Of a DNA stretch of 64,000 nucleotides, positions 1 through 11,845 are shown piece after piece. The notes beneath the pieces are model-generated. The model saw only the letters and a program-made list of their open reading frames with translations, ran no database searches and was not told the DNA's origin. The DNA is from Vespa crabro. Taxonomy: Eukaryota; Arthropoda; Insecta; Hymenoptera; Vespidae. The DNA is taken from contig NC_060960.1 of NCBI RefSeq assembly GCF_910589235.1, positions 6,971,339-7,035,338 of the forward strand, in the 5' to 3' direction. Made by a program: the position numbers and the translations under genes. Position 1 is the first letter of the stretch, and each line of letters starts with the position of its first letter.

Positions 1-1
1 C

Positions 2-2
<1 letters not shown>

Positions 3-42
<40 letters not shown>
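3..42 (+). repeat. (CA)n(TA)n microsatellite
   Basis: Fourteen CA units pass directly into six TA units at the window edge. Confidence 0.95.
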
Positions 43-495
43 AATGACACGCACTAACATAAAGATCCTGGTCGTTTCTTTCCTACGATTTGTAAGTACG
101 AGAGAAGACACATAAACGAAAGAAATGGAAAAAAATGTAAATCCGTATACATATTACCTTTTATTATTCTTACATATATTTCGAGGGAGAAGAATTCCAG
201 TGTCATACATTTTACAATAAATAAGAACGAGCATATAATGAATAGATAACATATTTTTGTTTTTCCCATAATTTTACCGTACGACTATAGAACTCACGAT
301 GGTTTTACTTTATTTTTATTCCGAGGACGATCAGCTGTCCTTTAATACGAAAAGCTAGCACACACAGTGCGGCTTCGTTATAGCATTTCCTCGTTCCTAA
401 CCATCATATATATCTCTCTTTTTGTCGTTTCCCCCTTTGCGTCCTCATCGAAAGAGCACACGCGGTACGCTTCGCACGCTCTTCCACTTATAACA

Positions 496-542
496 TTTCT
501 CTTTCTCTTTCTCTTTCTCTTTCTCTTTCTCTTTCTCTCTCT
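496..542 (+). repeat. (TTTCTC)n minisatellite-like run
   Basis: About eight hexamer units in a pyrimidine-rich region. Confidence 0.9.
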
Positions 543-710
543 ATACCCAATAAAACTTCCTCGTGCTACGAGTGGTGGGGAATGTCTACTATACCCTGGA
601 CTACACTCGGTTTCATGGGATGGTCACCGGGAATGGTCCATCCCCCGACACCTATACCCTCGTCTTTATTTCCACCGACTCTCTATGACTTCCTCCGCAT
701 CCAAGCACTA

Positions 711-744
<34 letters not shown>

Positions 745-957
745 CCTCTCTCCCTCCCTCCCACTCACCCTCTCTCCCACCCTCTTTCAAGTATATCTTT
801 TGGTCCACCTCTTTTGGCCGCTCACGTTTCCAAGCTACGACAATATAGATAGTAATGCATGTTCGAGGTCCTGATCACGATTATCGTTGGATATCGCTGT
901 ATGAAAAGTCCGCTTTCGAACTTTGAGCTCTGTTAATGAATATTATTGTTCTCTCGC

Positions 958-960
<3 letters not shown>

Positions 961-1021
<61 letters not shown>
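961..1021 (+). repeat. (TC)n microsatellite, 61 bp
   Basis: Uninterrupted dinucleotide repeat, one of the longest pure CT tracts in the window. Confidence 0.96.
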
Positions 1022-1025
<4 letters not shown>

Positions 1026-1584
1026 TTTTTCGTACTAACAAGAATATGATAGGTACCTACGTATGTATCTACGCACAGATACGAAGAGAACGATGTTGGA
1101 ATTACGATAAGGGTCTCTTCGAGCGTGCACTTTACAGTATATTGTAAGTTGTACCTATAGAGAAAGGACCTCAGGAAATGTCGAGGGAGGTTGTATCTTG
1201 CTAATGGATATTATCGTTTCTCTTTCCCCTCTCTATCTCTCTTTCTCCTTCTCTCTTTCTCATTTCTCTTTCTTTCTCATTTTCTCTCTTTTAGAATCTT
1301 CTTCTTCCGAAAGACAAAAGAGAAAAGATATTCTCGTGAGGCGTCGCATAAACGTTATTACGATGGTCGTGAAATGCCAACGAATAGAATCGCACCTACT
1401 CTTAAAAGTATTTTTCTAATAATTCCTGTCGTCTTTTCTCTCTCTCTCTCTCTCTCTTTCTCTTTTTTCGCTCTATCTCTCTTTCAACGTTATTACAACG
1501 ATTCGATGTTATCTAAAAAGGAGGCCGATCTTCGGTAAAGGAGTTGCTACATATTCACAGCCTTTCGAGCGACGGTAAGAGAGT

Positions 1585-1587
<3 letters not shown>

Positions 1588-1645
<58 letters not shown>

Positions 1646-1664
1646 AGAGAGAGAGAAAGAGAGA
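1588..1664 (+). repeat. (GA)n microsatellite
   Basis: About 54 bp of pure GA is followed by interrupted GA to 1664. Confidence 0.95.
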
Positions 1665-2999
1665 AGCAAAGGCGATTGCCGAGAAGAAATCTGGTTGAGA
1701 GGAGAGAGAGAGAGAGAGAAAGAGTGGGTAGTGTCGAGAAAAAAAAGGAGCTATGATAAAGTTCTTAAAATACTAGTAGGTTAGTCCCGATCGAGAAGAC
1801 GGTCGCTAGTAGACAGCCGATGTTATTATAACTTTTTATCCGTTACTTAATTACGGACTGCTGATAGCAGAGAATCCGGAAAGAAATAAGAGAGGTTATC
1901 CTCTCTCATTCTTCTCATCTTTTTTTTCTTTCACCTTCCTCTTCGTCCGAGGTAAATAGTTGCATGCTTTTTAAAGGAAAGAAGAAAAAAAAAAAAGAGA
2001 AAAAGAAAACAGTGAATTCTCGTCCTTTTCTCTAATGATATTTTCCTTTTAGTCCCTTCCTACGTAAATACGTTCGCTACCCTTCTCCCTCTCTTCCCTC
2101 TCTGTCCCTTTATTCCACCAAGACACGCTAATAATCTTCAATTTCTTCTCGTTCTCCTTTGACTTCTTAATCTGCTTCGTTAATTTCAGTTTTAGCGATT
2201 AGTATAGTAGACAAGTGTGCGTAAATAACTTATGCACGTATGATTGTGCTTTTATTTTTTTCTTTTCCTTTTGCCTTCTTTTCTTTTCTTTTTTTTTTTT
2301 TTTTGTTCTTTTTCGTTTTTTTTTTTTTTTGATATATATATATAAATAAATCATTCGACAGATTTATTTAGATTTTCCGCAGATATTATTTCAAGTATAT
2401 CAAATGGCATAATATTAAAACAATATCGATATTAACGATCATAGCTCATCCAGTGATGTGACATAGTCGTCCTTTTTTCTTTTGTTTTCCTTTTTTTCTT
2501 TTTTTTTTTTTTTTTCATGTAGAAGAACTCTCAAACGGAACGAACGAACGTTCCTCGTCTTTTTATTATTCCTTCAGTTTGTTTCGAAATCCATAAGATA
2601 GCTACGCGTATCCTCGTTCTTCCCTCCCCCGCAGTGCTGTCCCGCGGGAAGAAAAATTGTATAACTTCATAAACGTACGGCTCGCGCGAACGCGTGGGAG
2701 TCTAAAGGGAATCATATCCGGCCCGTTCTTCTTGAGGACCCCCGTAAAAGAATTCACTCGCTACTTGAGACTCGTAAAAACAATTTCGTTCGGTAAAAAG
2801 GAGGGAACGCGATGTCTCTCGCGGTCCGTTTGGTAAAAAGGGAAGCCGCGACCGGTCGTCAACTTCTGATTTTAATTAAAGCAGGAAGGAGAGGACGACT
2901 GGAATTGGAACGCCGGATTCTCTTTTTCGTCGAATCGAGGAACGATCGTTATTGCCTGCTTCTTCTCCCTTTTCGTTCTTCTCAGGTCTCTCAGACTTT

Positions 3000-3041
<42 letters not shown>

Positions 3042-3711
3042 ATTCATTTTCTCTCATTCTCTCTTTCTCTTTTCATCTTCGCTCGATATCTCTTTTGCTC
3101 GCTTTGCCCACACCGACAAAAATATTCGCGAAGAGCTCCGCCTCGTTCGGCCATCATGCTTTCAGCCAGCAAAACCGATTATTAGGTATCGTAATGCGTA
3201 TTTCCTTAAGTGTGACGCTGATTTTTCAAAATTCTTCAAGCGTTATAAATGTCTGGGAGACCGAAATAGTCGATATCAAAACCGACGAGTCGAACACGAT
3301 CCCCAAGAGGAAAGATACGTTTTATCCTAATAGTTTCTGATCTACCAACCCAAGTATCGTTAATTTGCATTTTCCCCTCGGTTCGAAATATCCATTTTTA
3401 ACGTTTTGACATTACTCTATGCAACGTTTACTTATTGCGATAAGATTATATCGGTATTAATTATCAACGATAATCCATTGATCGAAAATACCCGTTTACG
3501 TAAAGTGAGCTGCTCTCGCTATTTCTGAATCCCTTATTGGTAGAGGTTGGGGGGTGGTTAGGGGGAAGGGGGAAAAAGACGAAATAACTAACACGTTTCA
3601 ACTTCGAAGTAAGTAACTAAGTAACTACGTTATTTCTCGATAGCACGCGAGAAGATATCTCGTTCGAAACAACCGCGATCGTAAATTTGACCTTTTTTAT
3701 TTATTTATTCT

Positions 3712-3755
<44 letters not shown>

Positions 3756-3984
3756 CTTTTACTTACTTTTTTTTTTTTTTTTACAGACTCCCCCGCCCTT
3801 ACGAAAACGACCATAATAAAGTATCAATAGCATACTTTGAACATTTCCTATGTTTAGGACCACTACCCTAATTCATAATCTAATCCATAAATGTGACATC
3901 GTATGGCACCCTCTCGTTTTTCTTCTTTTACATGGATATCGATCAGCATCCTGGGTCACGAAAGTATGATAAAGACAAAAATAT

Positions 3985-3986
<2 letters not shown>

Positions 3987-4029
<43 letters not shown>
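3987..4029 (+). repeat. (GA)n tract
   Basis: Pairs in inverted orientation with the (CT)n run at 4195-4224, 165 bp away. Confidence 0.94.
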
Positions 4030-4031
<2 letters not shown>

Positions 4032-4188
4032 GGAAAAACAAGAAATGTACGTAATGCGCGCGCACACGCAGGACTGGTTTCCGATGTCCTTTTTGCTGAT
4101 TCATTTTGGCCGCCCACAAGCTCCCATAGGCAAGGATTATATTCTCCCTCTTTGCAAACCAACCGAATCGGCCATATTCGTTCAGGAA

Positions 4189-4194
<6 letters not shown>

Positions 4195-4224
<30 letters not shown>
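4195..4224 (+). repeat. (CT)n tract
   Basis: Pure 30-bp run, the inverted partner of 3987-4029. Confidence 0.94.
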
Positions 4225-4227
<3 letters not shown>

Positions 4228-4239
4228 TTCTCTCTCCTT

Positions 4240-4605
4240 CTCTGCGAAGTTCTCCGCGCGCGATGCCGATTTGCATATTTGGGTAGGTTAAATCTAAAAA
4301 CGACGCTCACTATAGCCGACCGCCAAGATTGGGTAGACGTTAAATGAGTCCACGGCAATCTCGTTGCTCCGGAGAATCCGCGATCGGCCGGCGTACGGCA
4401 GTGTCGTAAAGATCGAACAATGTCGCACGGGCTCGCCCGAAAGCCGATAAAATCGTTGAATTTTCTTACACACCGCCGTTCCAATCAACGAGATAGTCCG
4501 TCCGACGATTCCACCATGATACAGCTTATCGACCCTTTGCGTCTCGTTAACCATAAGATTATTGATTAATCTCGGCTGATAAGTGATTTCATCCGTCAAA
4601 CATTT
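4240..4605. promoter_or_regulatory. Candidate cis-regulatory island with POU octamer
   Basis: A balanced, non-repetitive stretch of about 360 bp between SSR-rich flanks. It contains a perfect POU octamer ATTTGCAT (4269-4276). A 101-codon frame is open on the minus strand (4294-4599), but it begins with TTG, has no recognisable motif, and overlaps other open frames, so I treat it as stop-poor non-coding sequence. A conserved enhancer is the likeliest reading but is inferred. Confidence 0.3.
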
Positions 4606-6532
4606 TTTTTGAATAATTTAAGACATTTCTCAAACTTGTTTAGATAGTACCGTACAGTTTTATAAATTCATGAATCTTTAATATAAGAAAATTTTTGTAT
4701 AAACATGCGACGTTTCTTTAGTTCTTTCGTGTTTTTTTTTTTTCTCTTTATCGAATGATTTATTTATATCATTTATTAGGTTGATCCTCGTTAAACTGAA
4801 TGATTTAAAGGAGAGATACTTTCCCAATTGATTTTTTTATCATTGAAGAGCAAATGGTTCCTTTAATAATTCATTTCACGTACTTTAATGGATAATGGTG
4901 ATCAGTGAGGGAGAAAAAGAAGAGAGAGAGAGAAAGAGAGAGAGGGAGAGAGAGAGAGAGAGAGAGAATGAGAGACAGAAAGAGAGTGAAATCGTGAAGA
5001 TCGACGTACTATGTACAGTAAAAGTACATGTGTAAAAACCATGCTCAGAATTCACAGTCCTTTTTCTCACAAAACGTCCCCATTTCCACAATCCGCGTAC
5101 CACGGCAAAAGCTTTATGGATTTTTACCAATTCAATCTTGTCGCGAGTTGGCTCGAATCGGCTAAAAGTACTCCCTTGTTATTGGCAATGCGATAGGAAT
5201 TTTTACGGCCACTTTGTAACATCTCCCACGAATCGTCCAGTTTGTATTGCACTTCGCGATGAGCGTTTCTCTTTTTCAAGTATTTTCAAGTAAAAAGGGA
5301 AAGAAAAAGAGATAACCAAAGAGAGAGAGAGAGAGAAACCGACGTACATAACCGTGAGAAGAGTCAAACGTGTATGGGTTTTGATATCGGTATCAAATCG
5401 AATTCACTTCTTCGAAAGTTTCCCTACGAATGTTTGTGAATGCGACAGTATGATGATACGATTCGATTTCTTTTCTATCGATAGTTGATATCGCAATAGG
5501 TGAATAACGTCGAATACGATTAAATAAACAATTTTCTAACGGATAAATTCACATATTTATTGATCACTTATATACGCATAATAGATACGAATAATCGATT
5601 AATATTATTCAAATAAATTCCACATACTGATGAAAGTTTTCAATATATATTATGAATTCTTGTTGAAATTATTGTCATCGGAAATGTACATATTGTTAGC
5701 ATATACAGTAATTTACGTTTAGTCATTTATTTTCTTTCATGTTTCTCTTCGTTCGACACGTGTACTTATGCAAGTTGTGCATTTTAATTTTTTATAGAAA
5801 AATTGATGGAAAATTGAAATAAATTTAATACTGATAAGATCCCTGTACCAACGAACATCTTCTCCATACCTTGCCTCTTACCTTTTTCCTTGCCCTTTCC
5901 TCATCGTTTCTCGAGGTCGTAGATTCGCATTAAATCGCTTTAACCAACGTGAAATTCTCATAGTTGGAATACTGGAACGGAGTAAACGACCGAGGCTCGT
6001 TGCACGATCCGTTTTCTCATCTAGCAAGAATTTCAGCGGCGAGGTGACCGACTATAAATGCCATTGAGAATTTACGACTGAGCTTCCTGACTTTCGACGG
6101 TCCTTCTTCAACCCCTCGTATCTTACCCCACCCCTTCTCTCTCTCTCTCTCTCTTTCTTTTTCTTTTGAAATTCTCGTCTCGTGCCCGTCTCATTTATTT
6201 TCCTATTTGCAAGATCCTAATGACTTGAATACGTTCTTAACTACAAAATTCCATATAATGAAATAAAGTATATGCAGAATGTGAACATCTTATATCTAAT
6301 TTCCTAATTCGCTATTTCCTATGTCGATTACGATGAGCGTGAAAATTATTTTCGACATATGGTATTATAATTGTTGGATACGATAACGTCGGAATCGTCG
6401 AATTAAAAGTTTCAAACGTCGAGACGAAGCATCGTTTCCCAACGTGCTGTCCGTCTTGCCACGTTTCAACGATCACGAGAACGTCTGGCCGCAGCTGCGA
6501 ACGAAAGTTTCTCATTCCGTCGAGATTTCAAG

Positions 6533-6533
<1 letters not shown>

Positions 6534-6560
<27 letters not shown>
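6534..6560 (+). repeat. (AC)n microsatellite
   Basis: Pure AC run followed by degenerate CA/CG-rich sequence to about 6602. Confidence 0.93.
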
Positions 6561-6566
<6 letters not shown>

Positions 6567-6859
6567 ATATGTGCGCGCACGCTTGCACGCACACGCACAC
6601 AAACGAGAATATACCTACTCTCTTCTTCTCGAGACTTGCAATGAAAAGTTTACTCGTTATAAATTGAGGAAATATAGGTCCTGCTATCTCTAATTAATCC
6701 GATCGTAATTACAAGAAGATATTACTGGATCTCTTAATTTCGATCGGTCGTATAGTAAGATATTTATAAAATAATTATCGACCGGCAAATTTTTTTAAGT
6801 TTGTACGTTATAAATGTCGTTTCAAGAAATTATTTTTAATCGTCAAATGATACAAAATG

Positions 6860-6862
<3 letters not shown>

Positions 6863-6896
<34 letters not shown>
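6863..6896 (+). repeat. (TA)n microsatellite
   Basis: Pure dinucleotide run in AT-rich surroundings. Confidence 0.93.
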
Positions 6897-6898
<2 letters not shown>

Positions 6899-7206
6899 TT
6901 TTATTATTTTATAATGTTTTTTTTTATTATTTTAACAGGAAACAAAAGTATCGTAGTATCCTACTAGAAAAACTGTTCTAATTACTATTCGAAATGTTGA
7001 TATATATGACAACGAAGGAAGGAAATAGAATTAGAAATAGAAATAGAAGAAAAACATTGGGAGGTAATAAAAAAATAAGCTCTCGAGGAAGTTTCAAACT
7101 AAACGAGTTCAACTTCTACATATATATTTTTATACATAGACGAATACATGTACTGTATATGTAGCTATATAGTCAGCTGTGAATCCTAGGGGTAGGATCC
7201 TAAGGT

Positions 7207-7228
7207 AGAATCCCGCCGGCGGGATTCT
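7207..7228. promoter_or_regulatory. 22-bp perfect palindrome with Rel-type site
   Basis: The arms AGAATCCCGCC and GGCGGGATTCT abut with no spacer. The right arm continues into GGGATTCTCC (7221-7230), a full match to the Rel/NF-kB consensus GGGRNWYYCC; the left arm reads as the same site with one mismatch. It lies in a GC-richer island (7180-7350). Dorsal or Relish binding is inference. Confidence 0.5.
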
Positions 7229-7942
7229 CCATTTTCCATTCTCTGTGTGGCGATAGCAAAAGTTGAAAATCGTCGGCCATTGCGAGCACCCTGCGCGCTT
7301 TTAACCAGGCTCCGACCTTTTCCTATTCGCACTGAGGTGCTGTGCGAACAACGAAACTACCGGATCGTACAGGGCGTTTCATTTCATGCAATCTTGCTTT
7401 AACACGAGAAAGAAAATGAATTATACCATGATCAATTGATATATATATACATATATATATATATATATTTTTTTTTATTTGCTTATTTGTTTGTAATTTA
7501 ATCATCATATGATTCGAGACATTGTTATTCGAAGATGATGACATATTCATTGATAAAAAAAAAAAAAAAAGAAAGAAAAGCATTATAAAAATGAAATAAA
7601 TTTCATTAAGTCGTAACGTAGACTTCTAATGCCATTGATTATATCTTTTCGTTTCGAGATTCATATTAAAAAATGAAATTCGAAACGTATCGTATATCGC
7701 TTTATTGAAACATACAAAATCACAACGGAAAATATATTTTGTAGGGAGGGCGATAATCGTTGTCGAGGAAACGACTTAAACGTTCACCGTACGTCGGGAC
7801 AACACGAGGTTGATATTTTTAGAAAGAACGAAAGTTACACGCCCATAAGACGTGGTTGTTACTCCGTTCGACGTCCCTTAGCCTTCTCCCCGTCCGTATA
7901 AACTCCAGACGCATTGTCCCAAGATAAAGCTCGGTAGCAAAG

Positions 7943-7957
7943 GCCATTATCGCCATT
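7943..7957 (+). promoter_or_regulatory. Paired PHO/YY1-core motif
   Basis: Two direct GCCAT cores (7943-7947 and 7952-7956, both followed by TA) are 9 bp apart inside a non-repetitive island (about 7740-8010). GCCAT is the core bound by Pleiohomeotic in fly Polycomb response elements. Function is inferred. Confidence 0.3.
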
Positions 7958-8311
7958 AAAGCCGACGATTTCGTTTGATAAAATCACCCTGGACAGATAT
8001 AAGCAATGATATAGTATAATATACGAGTCCGATTTTAATAAGGATAAATAGATAATAAGGCCTACTTGCGATAAGTGCTTTTATCCCCCGAACTATATTT
8101 GTTCGCAACAAGTGTTTTCACCAAGGAACACATTATAATTCTCATTTCGGAAGCATTTAAAATACGAAAAATTGATAGGATATTTTGAAGAATGAAAAAT
8201 ATGTTCGTTTCCTATCTTATCGACGGAGCTTAATATCAAAGAATAAATGAAATCTAAACCGATGAATGAAACGATCTGTACATCCTGTATGCATCTAGAA
8301 ACTGTGATGGC

Positions 8312-8354
<43 letters not shown>
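8312..8354 (+). repeat. (CA)n(TA)n microsatellite
   Basis: CA run of about 28 bp followed by TA run of about 14 bp. Confidence 0.94.
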
Positions 8355-8522
8355 CGTATTTGTGTGTGTTAAAGTTCTCGCTCGCGCGCAGATTCTATGT
8401 AAACGAAATGTACGCCCGAGTAAAAAGGCAAGCAAACTCGGAGGCACCGACACACGCTTTTATGTATACCGCCTCAACGTAACCCGGTTCATTTCGCGTC
8501 CACTTTATATGCAGACCATCGC

Positions 8523-8695
8523 CCTTTTCTTTTTCTTTCTTTCTTTCTTTCTCTCTTTCTCTCTCTTTCTCTCTCTTTCTCTCTTTCTTTTTTTTTCTTC
8601 TGCCTTCCTTCCTTCCTTCCTTCCTTCCTTCCTTCCTTTCTTCCTTCCTTCCTTCCTTCCTTCTTTTCTTTCTTTCTTCCTTCCTTCCTTCTTCA
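8523..8695 (+). repeat. Polypyrimidine block with (CCTT)n
   Basis: A 170-bp all-pyrimidine strand apart from a few bases. It runs from CTTT repeats through CCTT tetranucleotides to TTTC units, a candidate triplex-forming tract. Confidence 0.92.
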
Positions 8696-8962
8696 TCTCA
8701 CCCTTTCCGTTTACACGTACCTACTCGCACCTTACCATACTTTCGTATGTTGAAGCTAAAGTCGGCCGTTCCTTTTCTTCCCCTACGTTCTCCCCTACGC
8801 CCCGCCCCGTACCACTCTTTCTCTCTTTATTCTTCCCTTTTTCTCCCTTTGTATCTCCCCACTCTCTTCCTGTCCTTAGTTTACCCAGACTCCTTCGGGA
8901 GCAGCACTCCTTTGTTTAATCTTACGGTTGCTCTTTCAGCAGGATCTTAGAGGTCTCCTTTG

Positions 8963-9039
8963 CTCTCTCTCTCTCTCTCTCTCTCTTTCTTTCTCTCTCT
9001 CTCTTTCTTTCTCTCTCTCTCTTTCTCTCTCTCTCTCTC
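8963..9039 (+). repeat. (CT)n tract
   Basis: CT repeat with regular CTTT interruptions. Confidence 0.92.
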
Positions 9040-10778
9040 GGTCTATCTATCCGTCTACTTATCTATATTTTCCTCGTTCTGTTCGTTTTTTTTCTCTTTC
9101 TACCCTTCTCGTCACCACTATCTCGCACCCCCTCCTATCAAGTCGTAATTCTTATCTTCTTAACTCCCCATTTTGCTATCACTCTTCTTTTTTCCATCTT
9201 TTTCGTCCTTTCTTTCTTTCTTTCTTTCTTTCTTTTTTTCTCTTCTTCTCTCCTGGCGAAAATTTCGTATGGTATTATAATGGTTGAGTAATAGAAAAAC
9301 AAAAAAAAAAAAAAAAACAAAAATCGTCGGAGAGAATGATCTTCGGCCGATCGTTTCGATGTTTAACGGCGAATAAGGAGTCTCTCGATATTTATGAGTC
9401 TCTAAATGCCCATAAAAAAAAATATATATATATATATATATGTATAAAAGGAAAAAAAAAAGAAAAAAGAGAAAAGACGCCGTTTATGTTTTCGAAGATG
9501 AGAGTGGAATGTTGCATAATAAGTGCCTTTCGATGTAACGAGCGTATACCACTTCGTAAAATGTACGAATCACGAGTTTATAAGGCGACATTCGACGTCT
9601 TCCTTTTCTCTCGCAATTGCTCGTTACGTAGATGCGCGATGTTCGAGCAATCACAAGACTTGAGTCGCGCCGTACCGTAGGTTTCTTCATTCGAAACTGA
9701 CTGACGCGTTGTGTTCCCTTCTCAAAATTTGATTTTCTCTTGAAAAAAAGAAAAAAAGAATTAAAAAAAGAAAACATAAAAAACAAGTAAAAAAAAAAAA
9801 AAAAGGAAAAAAAAAAATAAAACAAACGGAATACAAAGTATCGGATTTTCATACGAACGGAAAGATTACTTTTTATCAAATAAATCGTTATTTTAATGGG
9901 GCTCATTATTTTGAGAAATTTATATAGGATACGTCAAGATATAAAATATATTTACACGTAGGATATCATTTATTTGCTTATTTATTTATTTACAAGAAAC
10001 CTGTGAACATCGATATTATAATAAAGAAAGCAACGAAACGTATTGAGAGAAGCGAATTCGTTGAAATAATCGCGTCGATGTTTTTTTTTTTTTTTTTTAA
10101 ATTAGATACAAATTTTTGAATCGATGATATTTAAACAACGTCGAAATTTCGAGAAGAGGACTCTTTCGTTTTTTCTTTTTTTTCTTTTTTTCTTTTCTTT
10201 TTTTTTTTTTTTCTTTCCTTTTTTCGCCAAATAAGATTACATATAGCCGTGTCACAATTTATAAACACAATTTTCGAATATTTAAGGTACGAAGAAAAAT
10301 AGATAGTTTCTCCCCGTTCCCTCCTCACACAAGAGAAATGAAATTTTTCCTTGTTGAATGCACGTTAATTTTCGCCGACTAAACTTCCTATCTATCTTCG
10401 CACCTTCCTCCAACCTTCAACCTCCTTGAATCCACTCGGTAAGGTAACTTTGCGATGAAGGAGAAGAAGATGATGGAAAAAAAAAAAAAGGAAAAGGGAA
10501 TGGAGAAAGGGAAAGGGAAAGGGAGGAGGAATGGGTAGGAGGGATTCTTTCTCGGTGAGAGCAACGTGCCGTGTACCGTCATTCGAAGGCATCCACCTTC
10601 TTTCATACTATACCGCACCTCCTTCGTACCGACTACTATACGCTCGAGTTTCTTAATGTAATTTTCCTTTTTTACCTCCATTCGTTTTACGAGCGAAACT
10701 TTTGCCTCCTTCCACCCTTTTTAGATACCTTTACGTGTCTCGAGTACTCCTCCCTCCCCTTTCTCTCTCCCCTCCTCT

Positions 10779-10781
<3 letters not shown>

Positions 10782-10822
<41 letters not shown>

Positions 10823-10836
10823 TTTTCTCTCTTTCT
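10782..10836 (+). repeat. (CT)n tract
   Basis: Pure CT to about 10812, then interrupted. Inverted partner of the GA-rich run at 10961-10990. Confidence 0.9.
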
Positions 10837-10960
10837 TAGCTATCCCCACCAATTGTCGTCGCGCCATCCACTTTCTTTCTTGCCTCTCCTTCTCCCTTCT
10901 CTTTCTCCCTTCTCTACCGCTTGAAAGAAAAAGAAAGAAGAAAAAGAAAGAGAGAGCAAA

Positions 10961-10990
10961 AGAGAGAGATAGAGAGAGAGAGAGAGGAGG
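10961..10990 (+). repeat. (GA)n tract
   Basis: GA repeat about 125 bp downstream of the CT tract, giving a potential RNA hairpin arm. Confidence 0.88.
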
Positions 10991-11431
10991 AGAGAAAGAA
11001 GTAGAGAGGCCATTTACACCAGTCGCGCGCACTTTCGCGACTACGCGTTGCACCTCCTTGATTCTCCTTTTACGTTCTTCGATGAACCATCATCCACCTT
11101 TATCATCGTCTAACATTAATGATTTTCTCACGTTAATTTTTTTTTTTTTTTATTCTCTTTTATATATGTCGACTCGTTCGTTAAATACGAATTTGTAATA
11201 TCATTTTTGAAATAGAGAAAAAGTGAGAGAGAAAGAGAAAGAGAGAGAGATATATATATCTATTCCATATATATATATATATCTTTTCTTAAAAATCATT
11301 TTTCATAAGGTTCGGTTTTATCGAAAGGACGGAAGAGTAGCAAACTGGTTTCTATATTTATCGATTTGATTCGACAAGAGTTTACGAGCGAGAGTTCACT
11401 ATAAATACCGTATTAATGCGAGCTTCATTAG

Positions 11432-11441
11432 ATGACGTCAT
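11432..11441. promoter_or_regulatory. CRE/ATF palindrome
   Basis: ATGACGTCAT contains the perfect CRE core TGACGTCA. A single site; significance unknown. Confidence 0.4.
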
Positions 11442-11804
11442 TTAACGATGTATACACTGCTATTTCAGTGAACCAGCAAAACCCGTGAGAGACGACGATC
11501 ATCGTGCACTTTCGTATTCTTCCGAGCACTGCGTGCCAACGAAAGGTACCATAAATAAATTTCACTTATGCACTCTTCTTAGATTCGATATTTCGCGAGC
11601 TTATTTCGGTGATAGGGGTTTGGTCGGTCGTTCACATTATTACATTCTCCTCTATCTGTGATATGAATTATCACGGACATGCGGTAATGAATATTTTATA
11701 AAAGACGAATAATCGTTTTCAAAAGTATTATCAACCAGGGATTCATATTTTCAAATACGATTTTTTTTCTCTTGGCTTTTGGTTGCTTATTTTTGTATTT
11801 TTTA

Positions 11805-11808
<4 letters not shown>

Positions 11809-11836
<28 letters not shown>
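11809..11836 (+). repeat. (TA)n microsatellite
   Basis: TA run followed by a long T-rich stretch. Confidence 0.92.

Positions 11837-11845
<9 letters not shown>

Larger units (their letters stand above)
1..4235. other. Intergenic DNA, SSR-rich, no gene seen
   Basis: The stretch begins in a (CA)n(TA)n microsatellite and is dominated by pyrimidine or purine tracts: (TTTCTC)n at 496-542, CT-rich 711-780, (TC)n 961-1021, (GA)n 1588-1664, CT 3004-3062 and 3716-3751. There is poly-T near 2.3 and 2.5 kb. A GC-richer island at about 2570-2830 contains the 10-bp palindrome TCCCGCGGGA (2640-2649). Open frames of 60-172 codons here are SSR translations and are not genes. Confidence 0.8.
4606..7140. other. 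Intergenic AT-rich DNA with microsatellites
   Basis: Contents are an AT-rich stretch, (GA)n at 4919-4982, a plain region at 5.0-6.1 kb, a TATAAATGCCAT element at 6053-6064 within a moderately GC-rich island (5870-6110), (AC)n at 6534-6560 and (TA)n at 6863-6896. No gene or RNA gene recognised. Confidence 0.75.
8011..11330. other. Intergenic polypyrimidine/polypurine-dominated DNA
   Basis: Contains a (CA)n(TA)n microsatellite (8312-8354), a 170-bp pyrimidine block with (CCTT)n (8523-8695), CT tracts (8963-9039), poly-A/poly-T near 9.3, 9.8, 10.09 and 10.2 kb, and an inverted CT/GA pair at 10782-10836 and 10961-10990. The long open frames across it are SSR artefacts. No gene seen. Confidence 0.78.
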
